From contig JAFRXM010000061.1 of the NCBI GenBank assembly GCA_017443515.1, positions 1 to 64,000 on the forward strand: a stretch of 64,000 nucleotides of DNA, written 5' to 3'. This stretch comes from Bacillota bacterium (lineage in GTDB: Bacteria; Bacillota; Clostridia; Peptostreptococcales; Anaerovoracaceae). A program made the translations under genes and the position numbers. Below, piece after piece: positions 1 to 8,584 of the stretch. The notes beneath the pieces were generated by a model. It was not told the DNA's origin, did no database searches, and saw only the letters and a program-made list of their open reading frames with translations. The first letter of the stretch is position 1. Each line of letters starts with the position of its first letter.

Positions 1-1
1 G

Positions 2-97
2 AAATATATCGACTATTACAACAATCATCGTATCAAAGGCAAACTAAAGGGACTGAGCCCTGTTCAATACAGGGTCCAGTCCGCTAAAGTCGCTTAA
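2..97 (+). CDS. IS3-family transposase, C-terminal fragment (partial)
   Basis: Reading frame 2 gives KYIDYYNNHRIKGKLKG, then LSPVQYR and a stop at 95-97. This is the standard end of the IS3/IS150 OrfB integrase-like (rve, DDE) transposase: the YIxYYNxxRIhxKLKGLSPxxYR signature. Only about 31 residues are in view; the catalytic DDE triad lies before the window. The gene runs off the left edge, so nothing can be said about its start or the usual -1 frameshift between orfA and orfB. Confidence 0.85.
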   Translation, partial: KYIDYYNNHRIKGKLKGLSPVQYRVQSAKVA

Positions 98-114
98 TTG
101 CGTGACCAGTCTTT

Positions 115-139
115 TGTCTAACCTTTTGGGGTCAGTTCA
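115..139 (+). repeat. IS terminal inverted repeat (right)
   Basis: The stretch from TGTCTAACC to GGTCAGTTCA is the complement of the usual IS150-group left tip (TGAACTGACCCC). It ends in CA, the conserved IS3-family terminus, 18 bases after the transposase stop codon. Confidence 0.75.
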
Positions 140-173
140 ATGCTGGCAGGTCTTTTTTGTTACTTATGAATAT

Positions 174-1172
174 TTACAGTCTTTCGAGGAGCTTTTCCGC
201 TATCTGGACCGCATTGGTGGCTGCGCCTTTGCGGATGTTGTCGGCAACTACCCAGAGGTTGAGTCCGCTGTCAACTGAGAAGTCCCTCCTGATGCGGCCT
301 ACGAATACTTCGTCCTTGCCTTCAGCTTCGCGGGCGAGGGGATATACGGCGTTCTTGGGATCGTCCTGAACGACTATTCCAGGGAACTTCCTGAGTATTT
401 CGCGAGCTTCATCGACGTCGCAGGGCTTTTCGAACTCGAGGTTGATGGATTCGCTGTGGCTGCAGCGCACAGGAACGCGTACGGTGGTTGCTGTAACTCT
501 GATGCTGTCGTCACCGAGGATCTTGTGGGTCTCGTTGATCATCTTCATCTCTTCCTTGGTATACCCGTTATCGAGGAAGACGTCGATGTGCGGAAGTACG
601 TTGCCTACGATCGGGTGGGCGAAAGCCTTGCACTGATCGTTGCCCTTGAGGCCTTCTGCGAGGTCTGAAAGGCCCTTCATTCCGGCACCGGATACAGCCT
701 GATAAGTGCTGTAAACTATGCGCTTTACTTTATAAACGTCGTGCAGAGCCTTTATGGGAAGCATGGCCTGGATGGTGGAGCAGTTCGGGTTAGCGATGAT
801 GCCCTTGTTCTTCCAGATGTCGTCCGGGTTTACTTCAGGAACTACGAGCGGAACCTCGGGATCCATTCTCCAGGCGCTGCTGTTGTCGACTACTGTGCAG
901 CCGTGTGCAGCGGCGATGGGGGAGAACTTCTCGGATGTGCCGCCGCCTGCGGAGAACAGCGCGATATCGATGTGCTTGTCGAAAGAGTGTTCGTTGAGTT
1001 CTTCTACGATATAAACTTTTCCTTTGAAATCTACGGCCTTTCCTGCGGACTTTGCACTGGCCATCATGTAAAGGTTCTCAAATGGGAAGTCCCTTTCTTC
1101 GAGGACTTTCAGGAAGGTGGAACCTACCAATCCTGTTGCGCCTACAACGGCGATATCTGGTTTTCTAGTCAT
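174..1172 (-). CDS. asd: Aspartate-semialdehyde dehydrogenase
   Basis: Reduces aspartyl-4-phosphate to aspartate semialdehyde with NADPH, the branch step to lysine/diaminopimelate, threonine and methionine. The 332-residue cytosolic protein begins MTRKPDIAVVGATGLVG, an N-terminal Rossmann nucleotide-binding motif. It has the catalytic cysteine in ANPNCSTIQ and the dimerisation-domain motif ETHKIL. The frame stays open 58 codons upstream, but the start at 1172 is chosen because it has AAGGAG eight bases upstream and because the TTAACA-N17-TATAAT promoter lies inside that upstream extension. Transcribed alone in view, divergent from ftsK. The usual downstream partners (dapA, dapB) are not seen because an IS element abuts its 3' end. 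Confidence 0.96.
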   Translation of the reverse strand: MTRKPDIAVVGATGLVGSTFLKVLEERDFPFENLYMMASAKSAGKAVDFKGKVYIVEELNEHSFDKHIDIALFSAGGGTSEKFSPIAAAHGCTVVDNSSAWRMDPEVPLVVPEVNPDDIWKNKGIIANPNCSTIQAMLPIKALHDVYKVKRIVYSTYQAVSGAGMKGLSDLAEGLKGNDQCKAFAHPIVGNVLPHIDVFLDNGYTKEEMKMINETHKILGDDSIRVTATTVRVPVRCSHSESINLEFEKPCDVDEAREILRKFPGIVVQDDPKNAVYPLAREAEGKDEVFVGRIRRDFSVDSGLNLWVVADNIRKGAATNAVQIAEKLLERL

Positions 1173-1202
1173 GATATGCGTCTCCTTTGAATTATTTGTG
1201 TA

Positions 1203-1231
1203 ATTATACACAAAATCATAAGAAATGTTAA
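1203..1231 (-). promoter_or_regulatory. Sigma-A-type promoter of asd
   Basis: On the minus strand TTAACA (1226-1231), a 17-base spacer and TATAAT (1203-1208) give a near-consensus housekeeping promoter. Transcription would begin about 25 bases before the asd start codon. The 167-base gap to ftsK has no obvious riboswitch-sized leader on either side. Confidence 0.75.
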
Positions 1232-1339
1232 TAGGGAAATCACAATTTTTTGAGAAAAACAAATGTTTCTTTTTGAATAAAATGTACTGTAATTTTCTTG
1301 GAAATGTGGTAAAATTAATTGTTATAAAAGGAGGCTGAA

Positions 1340-4126
1340 ATGCCAAGACTTACAAAAGAACAGAAAGAAAAACAGAAGCTTGCCGCCCTGAAAAAGGAGG
1401 AAGCTCTCAGAAAAAGAAAAAGAGTTAAAGACGAGATCCTTGCTGTGGTATTCATAGCTGTAGGGCTTTTCCTTATAATCAGCATGTTTACCGGCACAAC
1501 AGGAGCTGTCGGAGCCGCCATTAAATCGTTCCTGGGCGGACTTCTGGGCTGGGTGTCATTCATTCTGCCGTTCTTCCTGATAGTTTACGGGGCGCTCGTA
1601 TTTGCGCAGAAGACTTCGCTGGTGACATTTAAATCGGTCATTTCATGCGTTGCGCTCTTCGTCCTTCTGACCTGCCTTATCGCAAACTTCAAGGTGCCGC
1701 TCAACAGGGGCCCCTCGTACGACTTCTCGATGAGCCTCAAGGAGATCTACGGCATGGGCACCGACGGAGGCGGAATCATAGGCGTCTATATCGGCGGATT
1801 CATCAAGAACCTTATAGGTAATGTAGGGCTTTATATAGTTAGCGCAGCAGGCGTCATAATCGCACTTCTTCTCATACTCAACACGCCGCTTTCTACACTT
1901 ATCGACAACGCCCGCATGAGGCACAAGGCCCGCAAAGCCCAGCGCGAGCACGACCGCGAGGAGCAGCTCGAGCTTGAAGCTCTTGAGCTGGAAAAGAAGG
2001 CCGAGGAAAAGCGCCTTGCCGAAGCTGCCGCAAAGAAGGAATCCGACGATGCAGCAAAAGAGCGCGCTCTGGAACGTTCAAAGACCAGAACTAACCTTAC
2101 TCCTGTAGAAAAGCAGCAGGAGATAGACGCTGAAGCTCTTCCAAAGCTCAACATGTCTGCTGTGGAAAACATAGGGCCGGAGAAGGCTGTCTCTTCAACA
2201 GATGTAGCCGAAAAGACCCTGCCTCAGTTCGCAGTGGATGTTCCTGAAACAAAACCGGCCTTTACCCCTGAGGATATAGGCCTTAAAAGTCCCGAAAAGC
2301 CCTCCATCCAGATAGAAGGCATAACCGAGAACCAGCAGAAGGTGCTCGATCTTGTCATGGATCAGGATCTTTTCAAGGGCGGAGCAAAGAATACGGAGGA
2401 CATATCCGCGCTTCCGCTGAATCCTTCCGGCACCAAGGGATTAAGCCCCCTGGGCGTTGCCGCAGCTGCAGTTGCCGCATCTACTGATCCTTCTGTGATA
2501 GACAAAGCAGCTGAACAGACAGAAAAAGCGGAACAGCCAGCCGTTCCTGAAAAGACAGGAAAGGCTGCAGTCGCCGCAGCTGCTGCCGCTCTTACAAGCG
2601 AAATAGCGGACAAGAAGGAAGCCGCAAAGCCCGAACCAGATTACAAGTTCCCGCCTGTGGATCTTCTTGCAAAACCTTCCGCCACACTCCGAGGTTCGCA
2701 GGCTGGCCCCAACATGCAGGATCAGGCCGAACTTCTTGAAGATACTCTTGCAAGTTTCGGCGTTCAGGCTTCTGTCGTAGATGTCATAAAAGGACCTGCA
2801 GTAACACGTTTTGAGGTGCAGCCGGCAGCCGGCGTAAAAGTATCCAAGATCGCTGCTCTGCACAACGACCTTGCGCTCAACCTGCGAGCCAAGAGCCTCC
2901 GAATAGAAGCACCTATACCCGGCAAGGCTGCCGTAGGCATAGAAGTTTCCAACGATACCATATCCACCGTAACGCTGCGCGAGATCATAGAATCCGAAGC
3001 TTTTAAGAAGAGCAAATCCAAGATCTCTGTTGCGATAGGCCGCAGCATAGGCGGTGAGGCCATAGTTGCGGATCTCAAGTCCATGCCGCATCTGCTCGTC
3101 GCAGGCTCTACCGGTTCCGGTAAATCAGTCTGCATCAACAGCATGATAATAAGCCTTCTCTACAAGGCAACGCCGGAAGAGGTTAAGCTCATACTTATAG
3201 ACCCGAAGGTCGTAGAGCTCAGCATTTACAACGGTCTGCCGCATCTTCTGATACCTGTCGTAACAGATTCAGGCAAGGCCGCCGCCGCTCTTGGCTGGGC
3301 TGTTTCCGAGATGAACGAGCGCTACAACACGTTCGCAGCAGAAGGCGTAAGGGATCTTCAGTCCTACAACGAGACCGTCAAGGCAAACGGCGAGGAAGAA
3401 AAAGTCATGCCGCAGGTAGTCATTATAATAGACGAGCTTGCCGAGCTGATAATGACAGCCAAGAACACCGTAGAAGACTCCATCTGCCGCATAGCGCAGA
3501 AAGCCCGCGCCGCAGGCATGCACCTCATAGTCGCTACGCAAAGGCCGTCAACTGACGTCATCACCGGCGTCATCAAGGCTAATATACCTTCCAGGATAGC
3601 GTTCGCCGTATCCTCGCTCACGGACTCCAGAGTAATACTGGATGTGGGCGGTGCCGAGCATCTCCTGGGCAAGGGCGACATGCTCTACGGACCGCAGAGC
3701 ATCAGCAAACCTCTTCGCGTACAGGGCTGCTTCGTATCCGACAACGAAGTCCGGGATGTCATAACCTTCGTCAAGGACCAGGTCCAGATGGCAAACTACA
3801 ACGACGACATTCTCCAGGCCATGAACAAAGCAGGCTCCGGAGGCTCTTCCCAGGGCGAAGACAGTTCAGACGAGGACGAACTCCTCACAGACGCCATAGA
3901 AACTGTTGTAAGAGCAGAGCAGTGCTCCGTCTCCATGCTGCAGAGGCGCTTCCGCATAGGTTACAATCGCGCGGCAAGGCTCGTAGATCTGATGGAGGAG
4001 AGGGGAATAGTAGGTCCGCCGGACGGTGCAAGGCCCAGGAAGGTCCTCATGACCCTCGACCAGTTCAACCAGCTTACGCAGCAGGCAGCAGGCATATCCG
4101 ACGCAGTAGAGGACGAGATCTTCTGA
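1340..4126 (+). CDS. ftsK: DNA translocase FtsK/SpoIIIE
   Basis: Hexameric septum-anchored ATPase that pumps chromosomal DNA through the closing division or sporulation septum. The 928-residue protein has a basic N-terminus, four membrane segments within about residues 30-190, a long charged, Ala/Glu/Lys-rich linker (about 195-450), the translocase core with Walker A GSTGSGKS (589-596) and Walker B IIIDELAEL, and a C-terminal winged-helix gamma domain (RRFRIGYNRAARLVDLME) that reads KOPS/SRS-type DNA signals. The start has AAAGGAGG eight bases upstream. First gene of a tight cluster with rimO, pgsA and cinA; its stop overlaps the rimO start. The linker is compositionally biased, as is normal for the family. 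Confidence 0.96.
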   Translation: MPRLTKEQKEKQKLAALKKEEALRKRKRVKDEILAVVFIAVGLFLIISMFTGTTGAVGAAIKSFLGGLLGWVSFILPFFLIVYGALVFAQKTSLVTFKSVISCVALFVLLTCLIANFKVPLNRGPSYDFSMSLKEIYGMGTDGGGIIGVYIGGFIKNLIGNVGLYIVSAAGVIIALLLILNTPLSTLIDNARMRHKARKAQREHDREEQLELEALELEKKAEEKRLAEAAAKKESDDAAKERALERSKTRTNLTPVEKQQEIDAEALPKLNMSAVENIGPEKAVSSTDVAEKTLPQFAVDVPETKPAFTPEDIGLKSPEKPSIQIEGITENQQKVLDLVMDQDLFKGGAKNTEDISALPLNPSGTKGLSPLGVAAAAVAASTDPSVIDKAAEQTEKAEQPAVPEKTGKAAVAAAAAALTSEIADKKEAAKPEPDYKFPPVDLLAKPSATLRGSQAGPNMQDQAELLEDTLASFGVQASVVDVIKGPAVTRFEVQPAAGVKVSKIAALHNDLALNLRAKSLRIEAPIPGKAAVGIEVSNDTISTVTLREIIESEAFKKSKSKISVAIGRSIGGEAIVADLKSMPHLLVAGSTGSGKSVCINSMIISLLYKATPEEVKLILIDPKVVELSIYNGLPHLLIPVVTDSGKAAAALGWAVSEMNERYNTFAAEGVRDLQSYNETVKANGEEEKVMPQVVIIIDELAELIMTAKNTVEDSICRIAQKARAAGMHLIVATQRPSTDVITGVIKANIPSRIAFAVSSLTDSRVILDVGGAEHLLGKGDMLYGPQSISKPLRVQGCFVSDNEVRDVITFVKDQVQMANYNDDILQAMNKAGSGGSSQGEDSSDEDELLTDAIETVVRAEQCSVSMLQRRFRIGYNRAARLVDLMEERGIVGPPDGARPRKVLMTLDQFNQLTQQAAGISDAVEDEIF

Positions 4127-5436
4127 TGAAAGTATTTATACAGACCCTCGGATGCGAAAAGAATACAGTAGATTCTGAGAACGCGGCTAAGATCCTTACC
4201 GACGCCGGATGCACTATAGCTCAGGATCCGCAGGATGCGGACTGTTTCATAGTAAACACCTGCGGTTTTATCCACGACGCAAAACAGCAGTCCATCGAAG
4301 CCATTTTCGACCTGTCAAGGATCAAGACAGAAGGTAAGAAGCTAATAGTAACTGGCTGCCTTTCTCAGCGCTACGCAAAGGAGCTGTCGGCTGAAATGCC
4401 TGAAGTGGACGCGTTCCTCGGCGTCAACGACTATCTGAAGCTTCCCGAGATAGTACTTGGAAACCGCACAGAGCGCACGCTCTGCAGCCTGGCTGGAAAG
4501 CCCTACGAAGAACTCGGAGGAAGGGTGCTCTCCACAGTGCCCTGGAGCAGGTCAATAAAGATAGCCGAAGGCTGCAGCAACATATGCAGCTACTGCGCCA
4601 TACCTTTCATAAGGGGCAAATACCGCAGCAGGCAGCCTGAAGCAATAATAAATGAAGCCCAAAAGCTTGCCGAAGAAGGGTGCAAAGAGATTGTGATAAT
4701 AGCTCAGGACGTAACTTTCTACGGAAGGGATCTAGGCCTTAAGGAGGTGCTGCCAAAGCTTTTAAAAGATCTTTGCCGCATAGAAGGCATCGAATGGATC
4801 AGGCTCATGTACTGCTACGAGGACGAGATCACCGAAGGCCTCATTCAGACTATAAAAGACGAGCCGAAGATATGCCACTACCTGGACATACCCATCCAAC
4901 ACTGCAGCGGCCGCATACTGAAGGCCATGAACAGGAAATCGACACCTGAAAGCATTTGGTCTACAATAACTAATTTACGTAAACAAATTCCGGATATCGC
5001 GATAAGGACCACACTTATCACAGGATTCCCAGGCGAAACGAAGGAGGACTTCAAGGAGCTTTACGATTTCGTGAAAGAAGCCGGATTCGACAGGCTCGGC
5101 GCCTTTGCGTATTCTAAGGAAGAAGGAACTAAAGCCGCAGAAATGCCGGGCCAGGTACGCAAGGATGTAAAGGAACGCAGAAGGGACCGCATAATGGAAC
5201 TTCAGCGCGAAATATCCTTAAGACACAATCAGGCGCTTGTAGGGCGCACTTTCAAAGTTCTCGTAGAAGCGCAGGACGACGAGAACACATACACCGGGCG
5301 CACCTTCATGGACGCCCCCGAAATAGACAACAGCGTCATATTCACAAGCAAAAAAGCTCTGCAGCCGGGCAGCTTCGCGCAGGTCCGTATTACAGACGCT
5401 TTCGATTACGATATCAGCGGAGAGGCGGTATTCTAG
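4126..5436 (+). CDS. rimO: Ribosomal protein S12 methylthiotransferase RimO
   Basis: Radical-SAM enzyme that adds a methylthio group to a conserved aspartate of ribosomal protein S12. The 436 residues hold the N-terminal MTTase domain (TLGCEKNTVDSENAAKIL, with further cysteines VNTCGFI and GCLSQRY for the auxiliary 4Fe-4S cluster), the radical-SAM CxxxCxxC in EGCSNICSYCAIP, and a C-terminal TRAM domain. The TLGC-x-KNxVDSE signature separates RimO from MiaB. The start overlaps the ftsK stop (TGATG), so translational coupling is likely. The open frame extends upstream into ftsK but has no initiation signal there. Confidence 0.95.
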   Translation: MKVFIQTLGCEKNTVDSENAAKILTDAGCTIAQDPQDADCFIVNTCGFIHDAKQQSIEAIFDLSRIKTEGKKLIVTGCLSQRYAKELSAEMPEVDAFLGVNDYLKLPEIVLGNRTERTLCSLAGKPYEELGGRVLSTVPWSRSIKIAEGCSNICSYCAIPFIRGKYRSRQPEAIINEAQKLAEEGCKEIVIIAQDVTFYGRDLGLKEVLPKLLKDLCRIEGIEWIRLMYCYEDEITEGLIQTIKDEPKICHYLDIPIQHCSGRILKAMNRKSTPESIWSTITNLRKQIPDIAIRTTLITGFPGETKEDFKELYDFVKEAGFDRLGAFAYSKEEGTKAAEMPGQVRKDVKERRRDRIMELQREISLRHNQALVGRTFKVLVEAQDDENTYTGRTFMDAPEIDNSVIFTSKKALQPGSFAQVRITDAFDYDISGEAVF

Positions 5437-5958
5437 ATGAATCTACCCAACAAACTAACTATAGCAAGAGTCATATGCGTGCCCATTTTCGTGGTACTGT
5501 TCCTGTTTAAGCTTTACATCTGGGCGTTTATAGTGTTTGTGATCGCCTCGCTTACCGACATGTTCGACGGCAGGATAGCCCGCGCCCGCAATATGGTCAC
5601 CAACTTCGGAAAGATCATGGATCCGCTGGCCGATAAAGTTCTCGTATACGCCGCTTTCTGCCTGTTCGTACAAAAAGGCATTATGCCGGGCTGGATGCTC
5701 ATCGTGATCCTCGCGAGGGAATTCGCTGTCTCAGGGATGCGCACTGTTGCCGCGTCAGAAGGCAAAGTCATAGCTGCCGGAATGACCGGTAAAATTAAGA
5801 CGGTCCTGCAGATGTTCGCGACTCTGTTCCTCATCGTTTCTCCATACCACCAATACCTGGAGATAGCCGGAAAGATACTGCTCTGGGCTTCCCTTGTCAT
5901 GACAGTAGTGTCCGGCGCGGAGTATATAATCAAAAATAAAGACGTATTTTCAATGTGA
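5437..5958 (+). CDS. pgsA: CDP-diacylglycerol-glycerol-3-phosphate 3-phosphatidyltransferase
   Basis: Integral membrane enzyme that makes phosphatidylglycerophosphate, the committed step to phosphatidylglycerol and cardiolipin. The 173 residues carry the CDP-alcohol phosphatidyltransferase signature DG-x2-AR-x8-G-x3-D-x3-D (DGRIARAR through MDPLADK, about residues 45-67) between hydrophobic helices, with further membrane segments to the C-terminus. Its ATG follows the rimO TAG directly, with no gap. The rimO-pgsA-cinA-recA order is common in Clostridia and Bacilli. Confidence 0.94.
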   Translation: MNLPNKLTIARVICVPIFVVLFLFKLYIWAFIVFVIASLTDMFDGRIARARNMVTNFGKIMDPLADKVLVYAAFCLFVQKGIMPGWMLIVILAREFAVSGMRTVAASEGKVIAAGMTGKIKTVLQMFATLFLIVSPYHQYLEIAGKILLWASLVMTVVSGAEYIIKNKDVFSM

Positions 5959-5985
5959 TCCGCAGGGCAGAGGCCCCGACTTATC

Positions 5986-7221
5986 ATGAAAGCAACTATT
6001 CTTACCATAGGCACCGAGATCCTTTTCGGCAGCATCACAAACACCAATTCCGTATATCTTTCCCAGCAGCTTCAGAACCTCGGAGTCGACGTCTTACGGC
6101 ACATTACCGTAGGCGACAACGAAGGAAGGCTCCTGAAAGCTCTTGAATACGCCTACGAGGACAGCGACCTTGTGCTTACCACAGGCGGCCTCGGGCCCAC
6201 AGAAGATGACCTCACAAAAGAAACTATTGCAAAATACTTCGGTACCACACTGAAAGAGGATCCCAAGCAGCTTGCAATACTTAAAGGCTGGTACGCAAAG
6301 CAGAACCGCGTGATGGCCAAAAACAACATCAAACAGGCATGGCTGCCCGAAGGAAGCGAAGTTCTGCCAAACCCCAACGGCACGGCGCCGGGGTTTTATT
6401 ATACCGACGGAAAAAGGCACATCTACGTGATGCCTGGCCCGCCTCGGGAAAACATCCCCATGTTCAGGGACTATGTTACGCCAAAGCTTGCGCAGAGCCG
6501 CGACGGATATCTGTATTATAAGATGATCCGCACCATAGGAATAGGGGAGTCCGATCTTGAGATGGCTCTGATAGACCTTATAGACGGTCAGACAGATCCG
6601 ACCATTGCCACCTATGCCAAGCAGTTCTCCTGCGCCTTCCGCGTAACATCGAAACGCGCCACGCTGGAAGAGTCCAAAGCCGCCGTTGAAGAGATGATGC
6701 AGAAGATCCGCCCCATAGTCGGAAAGTACATATACAGCGAAGAGGACGAAGAGCTTCTTCAGGTGGATCTCAGGATGCTTAAGGAAAGGGGCGAAAAGCT
6801 GGCCTGCGCGGAATCTATGACGGGCGGACAGTTCGCCAAGAGCGTAACGGATATACCCGGGGCGTCAGCTGTATTCTATGGCGGAAAAGTCACATACTGC
6901 AACCCCGCAAAGACAGCGGAGCTTTGCGTGAAGCCGGATACACTGGATAAATACGGCGCCGTCAGCGCACAGACCGCAGAGGAGATGGTAAGAGGGCTGT
7001 ACCTCTACACAGGCTGCAGCTGCTGCATCTCGGTGACAGGGCTTGCCGGACCTGATCCGGACGAAGGAAAGCCGGTAGGGCTGTTCTACGTAGGCCTTAT
7101 GTACCGCGGTAAGGTGACCGTTAAGGAGTTCCGTTCGCATCAGAGGACGCGCACGGATATCAGGAATTTCGCGTGCATACAGATGGCCCGGATGATATAC
7201 GAAGCTTTAAATAAAGATTGA
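5986..7221 (+). CDS. cinA: CinA family protein (nicotinamide-nucleotide amidase / ADP-ribose pyrophosphatase type)
   Basis: Two-domain cytosolic protein of 411 residues. The N-terminal MoaB/MogA-like COG1058 domain (ILTIGTEIL, TTGGLGPTEDDLTKE) hydrolyses ADP-ribose-like nucleotides in characterised homologues. The C-terminal COG1546 PncC domain (CAESMTGGQFAKSVTDIPGAS) deamidates nicotinamide mononucleotide for NAD salvage. It lies 27 bases after pgsA and just before recA, the classical competence/damage-inducible position, but recA has its own LexA-controlled promoter here. Whether both activities are kept cannot be told from sequence; the motifs look complete. Confidence 0.93.
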   Translation: MKATILTIGTEILFGSITNTNSVYLSQQLQNLGVDVLRHITVGDNEGRLLKALEYAYEDSDLVLTTGGLGPTEDDLTKETIAKYFGTTLKEDPKQLAILKGWYAKQNRVMAKNNIKQAWLPEGSEVLPNPNGTAPGFYYTDGKRHIYVMPGPPRENIPMFRDYVTPKLAQSRDGYLYYKMIRTIGIGESDLEMALIDLIDGQTDPTIATYAKQFSCAFRVTSKRATLEESKAAVEEMMQKIRPIVGKYIYSEEDEELLQVDLRMLKERGEKLACAESMTGGQFAKSVTDIPGASAVFYGGKVTYCNPAKTAELCVKPDTLDKYGAVSAQTAEEMVRGLYLYTGCSCCISVTGLAGPDPDEGKPVGLFYVGLMYRGKVTVKEFRSHQRTRTDIRNFACIQMARMIYEALNKD

Positions 7222-7250
7222 CATTATTTACAGATAATGTTATTATTTTT
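7221..7250 (+). terminator. Weak hairpin terminator after cinA
   Basis: ACATTAT (7221-7227) and ATAATGT (7234-7240) flank a six-base loop and are followed by TATTATTTTT. The stem is all A/T but for one G/C pair, so termination may be partial. It separates the ftsK-cinA cluster from the recA promoter. Confidence 0.4.
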
Positions 7251-7274
7251 CCGGGACTTTTTTCAAAATAACAC

Positions 7275-7303
7275 TTGACCTTTAGCTGCCGACAGGGTAT
7301 TAT
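7275..7303 (+). promoter_or_regulatory. recA promoter
   Basis: TTGACC (7275-7280), a 17-base spacer and TATTAT (7298-7303). The LexA box begins eight bases after the -10, so bound repressor would block the initiating polymerase. Confidence 0.8.
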
Positions 7304-7310
7304 ATATACA

Positions 7311-7322
7311 GAACATATGTTC
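7311..7322 (+). promoter_or_regulatory. LexA (SOS) box of recA
   Basis: GAACATATGTTC is a perfect palindrome matching the Gram-positive LexA consensus GAAC-N4-GTTC (CGAACRNRYGTTYC). It lies just downstream of the recA -10 and 16 bases before the start codon. Confidence 0.9.
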
Positions 7323-7338
7323 TTTTACGGAGGTCTAC

Positions 7339-8418
7339 ATGGCAACTAACACTAACATTCCTAAATCAGACAAGGACAAAGCTCTGGAAGCGGCACTGCT
7401 GCAGATAGACAAGAAATTCGGCAAAGGCTCCATAATGATGCTCGGAGACGACAACGCAAGGCTGGATATAGAAGCAGTTTCAACAGGTTCCGTCAGCCTG
7501 GATATAGCATGCGGAATAGGTGGTCTTCCCAGAGGAAGGATCATAGAGATCTACGGTCCGGAATCTTCAGGTAAGACTACGCTTGCGCTGCACGTTATAG
7601 CAGAAGCTCAGAAATCCGGCGGAAGGGCAGCCTTCATAGATGCAGAGCACGCGCTGGATCCTGTCTACGCAAAAGCTCTCGGGGTAGATATTGATGAGCT
7701 GCTCGTCTCACAGCCCGATACCGGAGAAGACGCTCTGGAGATCTGCGAGATGCTGATCAGGAGCGGTGCGCTTTCCATAGTCGTAATAGATTCGGTAGCT
7801 GCTCTCGTCCCGAAGACAGAAATAGAAGGCGACATGGGAGATTCTCACGTAGGAGCCCAGGCAAGGCTCATGTCCCAGGCTTTAAGAAAGATCACAGGCG
7901 TGGCCAACAAGACCGGCACCATGGTCGTATTCATCAACCAGCTCCGCGAAAAGATAGGCGTCATGTTCGGCAACCCGGAAACCACCACAGGCGGAAGGGC
8001 ACTGAAGTTCTACTCGTCCGTGCGCCTGGATGTACGCCGCGTGGAATCCATAAAGCAGGGCGATGCAGTCATAGGCAACCGCACAAGGGTCAAAGTAGTC
8101 AAGAACAAGGTGGCACCTCCGTTCAAGATGACAGAATTCGACATCATGTACGGGAAAGGCATATCCCGCGCCGGAGATATTCTGGACTGCGCAGTAGAGG
8201 CCAAACTCATAGAGAAGTCCGGAGCGTGGTATTCCTACAAGGGCGAGCGAATAGGCCAGGGCAGGGAAAACGTCAAAAACTACCTGGAAGAACGCCCGCA
8301 GCTCATGGACGAACTGGAAGTCCTCATCAAGGACAAGTTCATCCCCAAAAAAGATGACACGCTCGTAGACGATTCCGAGGACATCAAAGTGGACGAAGAC
8401 GGCGTTATCATCGAATAA
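7339..8418 (+). CDS. recA: Recombinase RecA
   Basis: DNA-dependent ATPase that forms the strand-exchange filament in homologous recombination and triggers LexA self-cleavage. The 359 residues contain Walker A GPESSGKT (about 73-80), Walker [11 protein letters not shown], the L2-loop region after [19 protein letters not shown], and an acidic C-terminal tail ending in [17 protein letters not shown]. The start has ACGGAGG eight bases upstream. Transcribed from its own SOS-regulated promoter; a probable terminator overlaps the next promoter. No intein or interruption is seen. Confidence 0.98.
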   Translation: MATNTNIPKSDKDKALEAALLQIDKKFGKGSIMMLGDDNARLDIEAVSTGSVSLDIACGIGGLPRGRIIEIYGPESSGKTTLALHVIAEAQKSGGRAAFIDAEHALDPVYAKALGVDIDELLVSQPDTGEDALEICEMLIRSGALSIVVIDSVAALVPKTEIEGDMGDSHVGAQARLMSQALRKITGVANKTGTMVVFINQLREKIGVMFGNPETTTGGRALKFYSSVRLDVRRVESIKQGDAVIGNRTRVKVVKNKVAPPFKMTEFDIMYGKGISRAGDILDCAVEAKLIEKSGAWYSYKGERIGQGRENVKNYLEERPQLMDELEVLIKDKFIPKKDDTLVDDSEDIKVDEDGVIIE

Positions 8419-8461
8419 ACACCGGCTGCTAATAAATAGTATAATTAATCAAAAAAAGTGT

Positions 8462-8490
8462 TTGACAAGCCTGCGTTCCTGTGGTAAAGT
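8462..8490 (+). promoter_or_regulatory. Promoter of the rplU-rpmA operon
   Basis: TTGACA (8462-8467), a 17-base spacer and TAAAGT (8485-8490), preceded by TGG, which makes an extended -10. Predicted start of transcription is near 8497, leaving a leader of about 88 bases before rplU. Confidence 0.75.
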
Positions 8491-8523
8491 ACATGCGTTG
8501 CCGCTCTAATCAGGCTTGTTTTT
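8465..8523 (+). terminator. Probable recA terminator whose 5' arm overlaps the rplU -35
   Basis: ACAAGCCTG (8465-8473) is exactly complementary to CAGGCTTGT (8511-8519), which runs into five T residues (8519-8523). RNA reading through from recA could form this 9-bp stem with a loop of 37 bases. RNA started at the rplU promoter lacks the 5' arm and would escape. Confidence 0.45.
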
Positions 8524-8584
8524 AAATGCCTTTTACAGGCTGCCTGCACAGGCGAGACGGAAAGATGGAGGTAAAAAAATAAAC
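8497..8584 (+). promoter_or_regulatory. Leader of rplU; possible L21-type autoregulatory leader
   Basis: About 88 untranslated bases precede rplU. They include a short hairpin, GCCT-GCAC-AGGC, just upstream of the ribosome-binding site GATGGAGG. Many Bacillota carry a conserved structured L21 leader at this place. I cannot confirm the family match by eye, so this is only a candidate. Confidence 0.35.

Larger units (their letters stand above)
1..139 (+). mobile_element. Right end of an IS3-family insertion sequence (truncated by window edge)
   Basis: Positions 2-97 encode the last residues of an IS3-type (IS150-like) transposase. They are followed by a terminal inverted repeat that reads outward as TGAACTGACCCCAAAAGG and onward (complement of 115-139), a form typical of this family. 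The element points rightwards, and its right tip lies 34 bases from the asd stop codon. The left end, the rest of the transposase and any target-site duplication lie outside the window, so whether it is intact is unknown. Confidence 0.8.

Noticed and set aside
1173-1339. Possible lysine riboswitch in front of asd
   Set aside because: The promoter lies about 30 bases from the asd start, leaving no room for a leader of riboswitch size.
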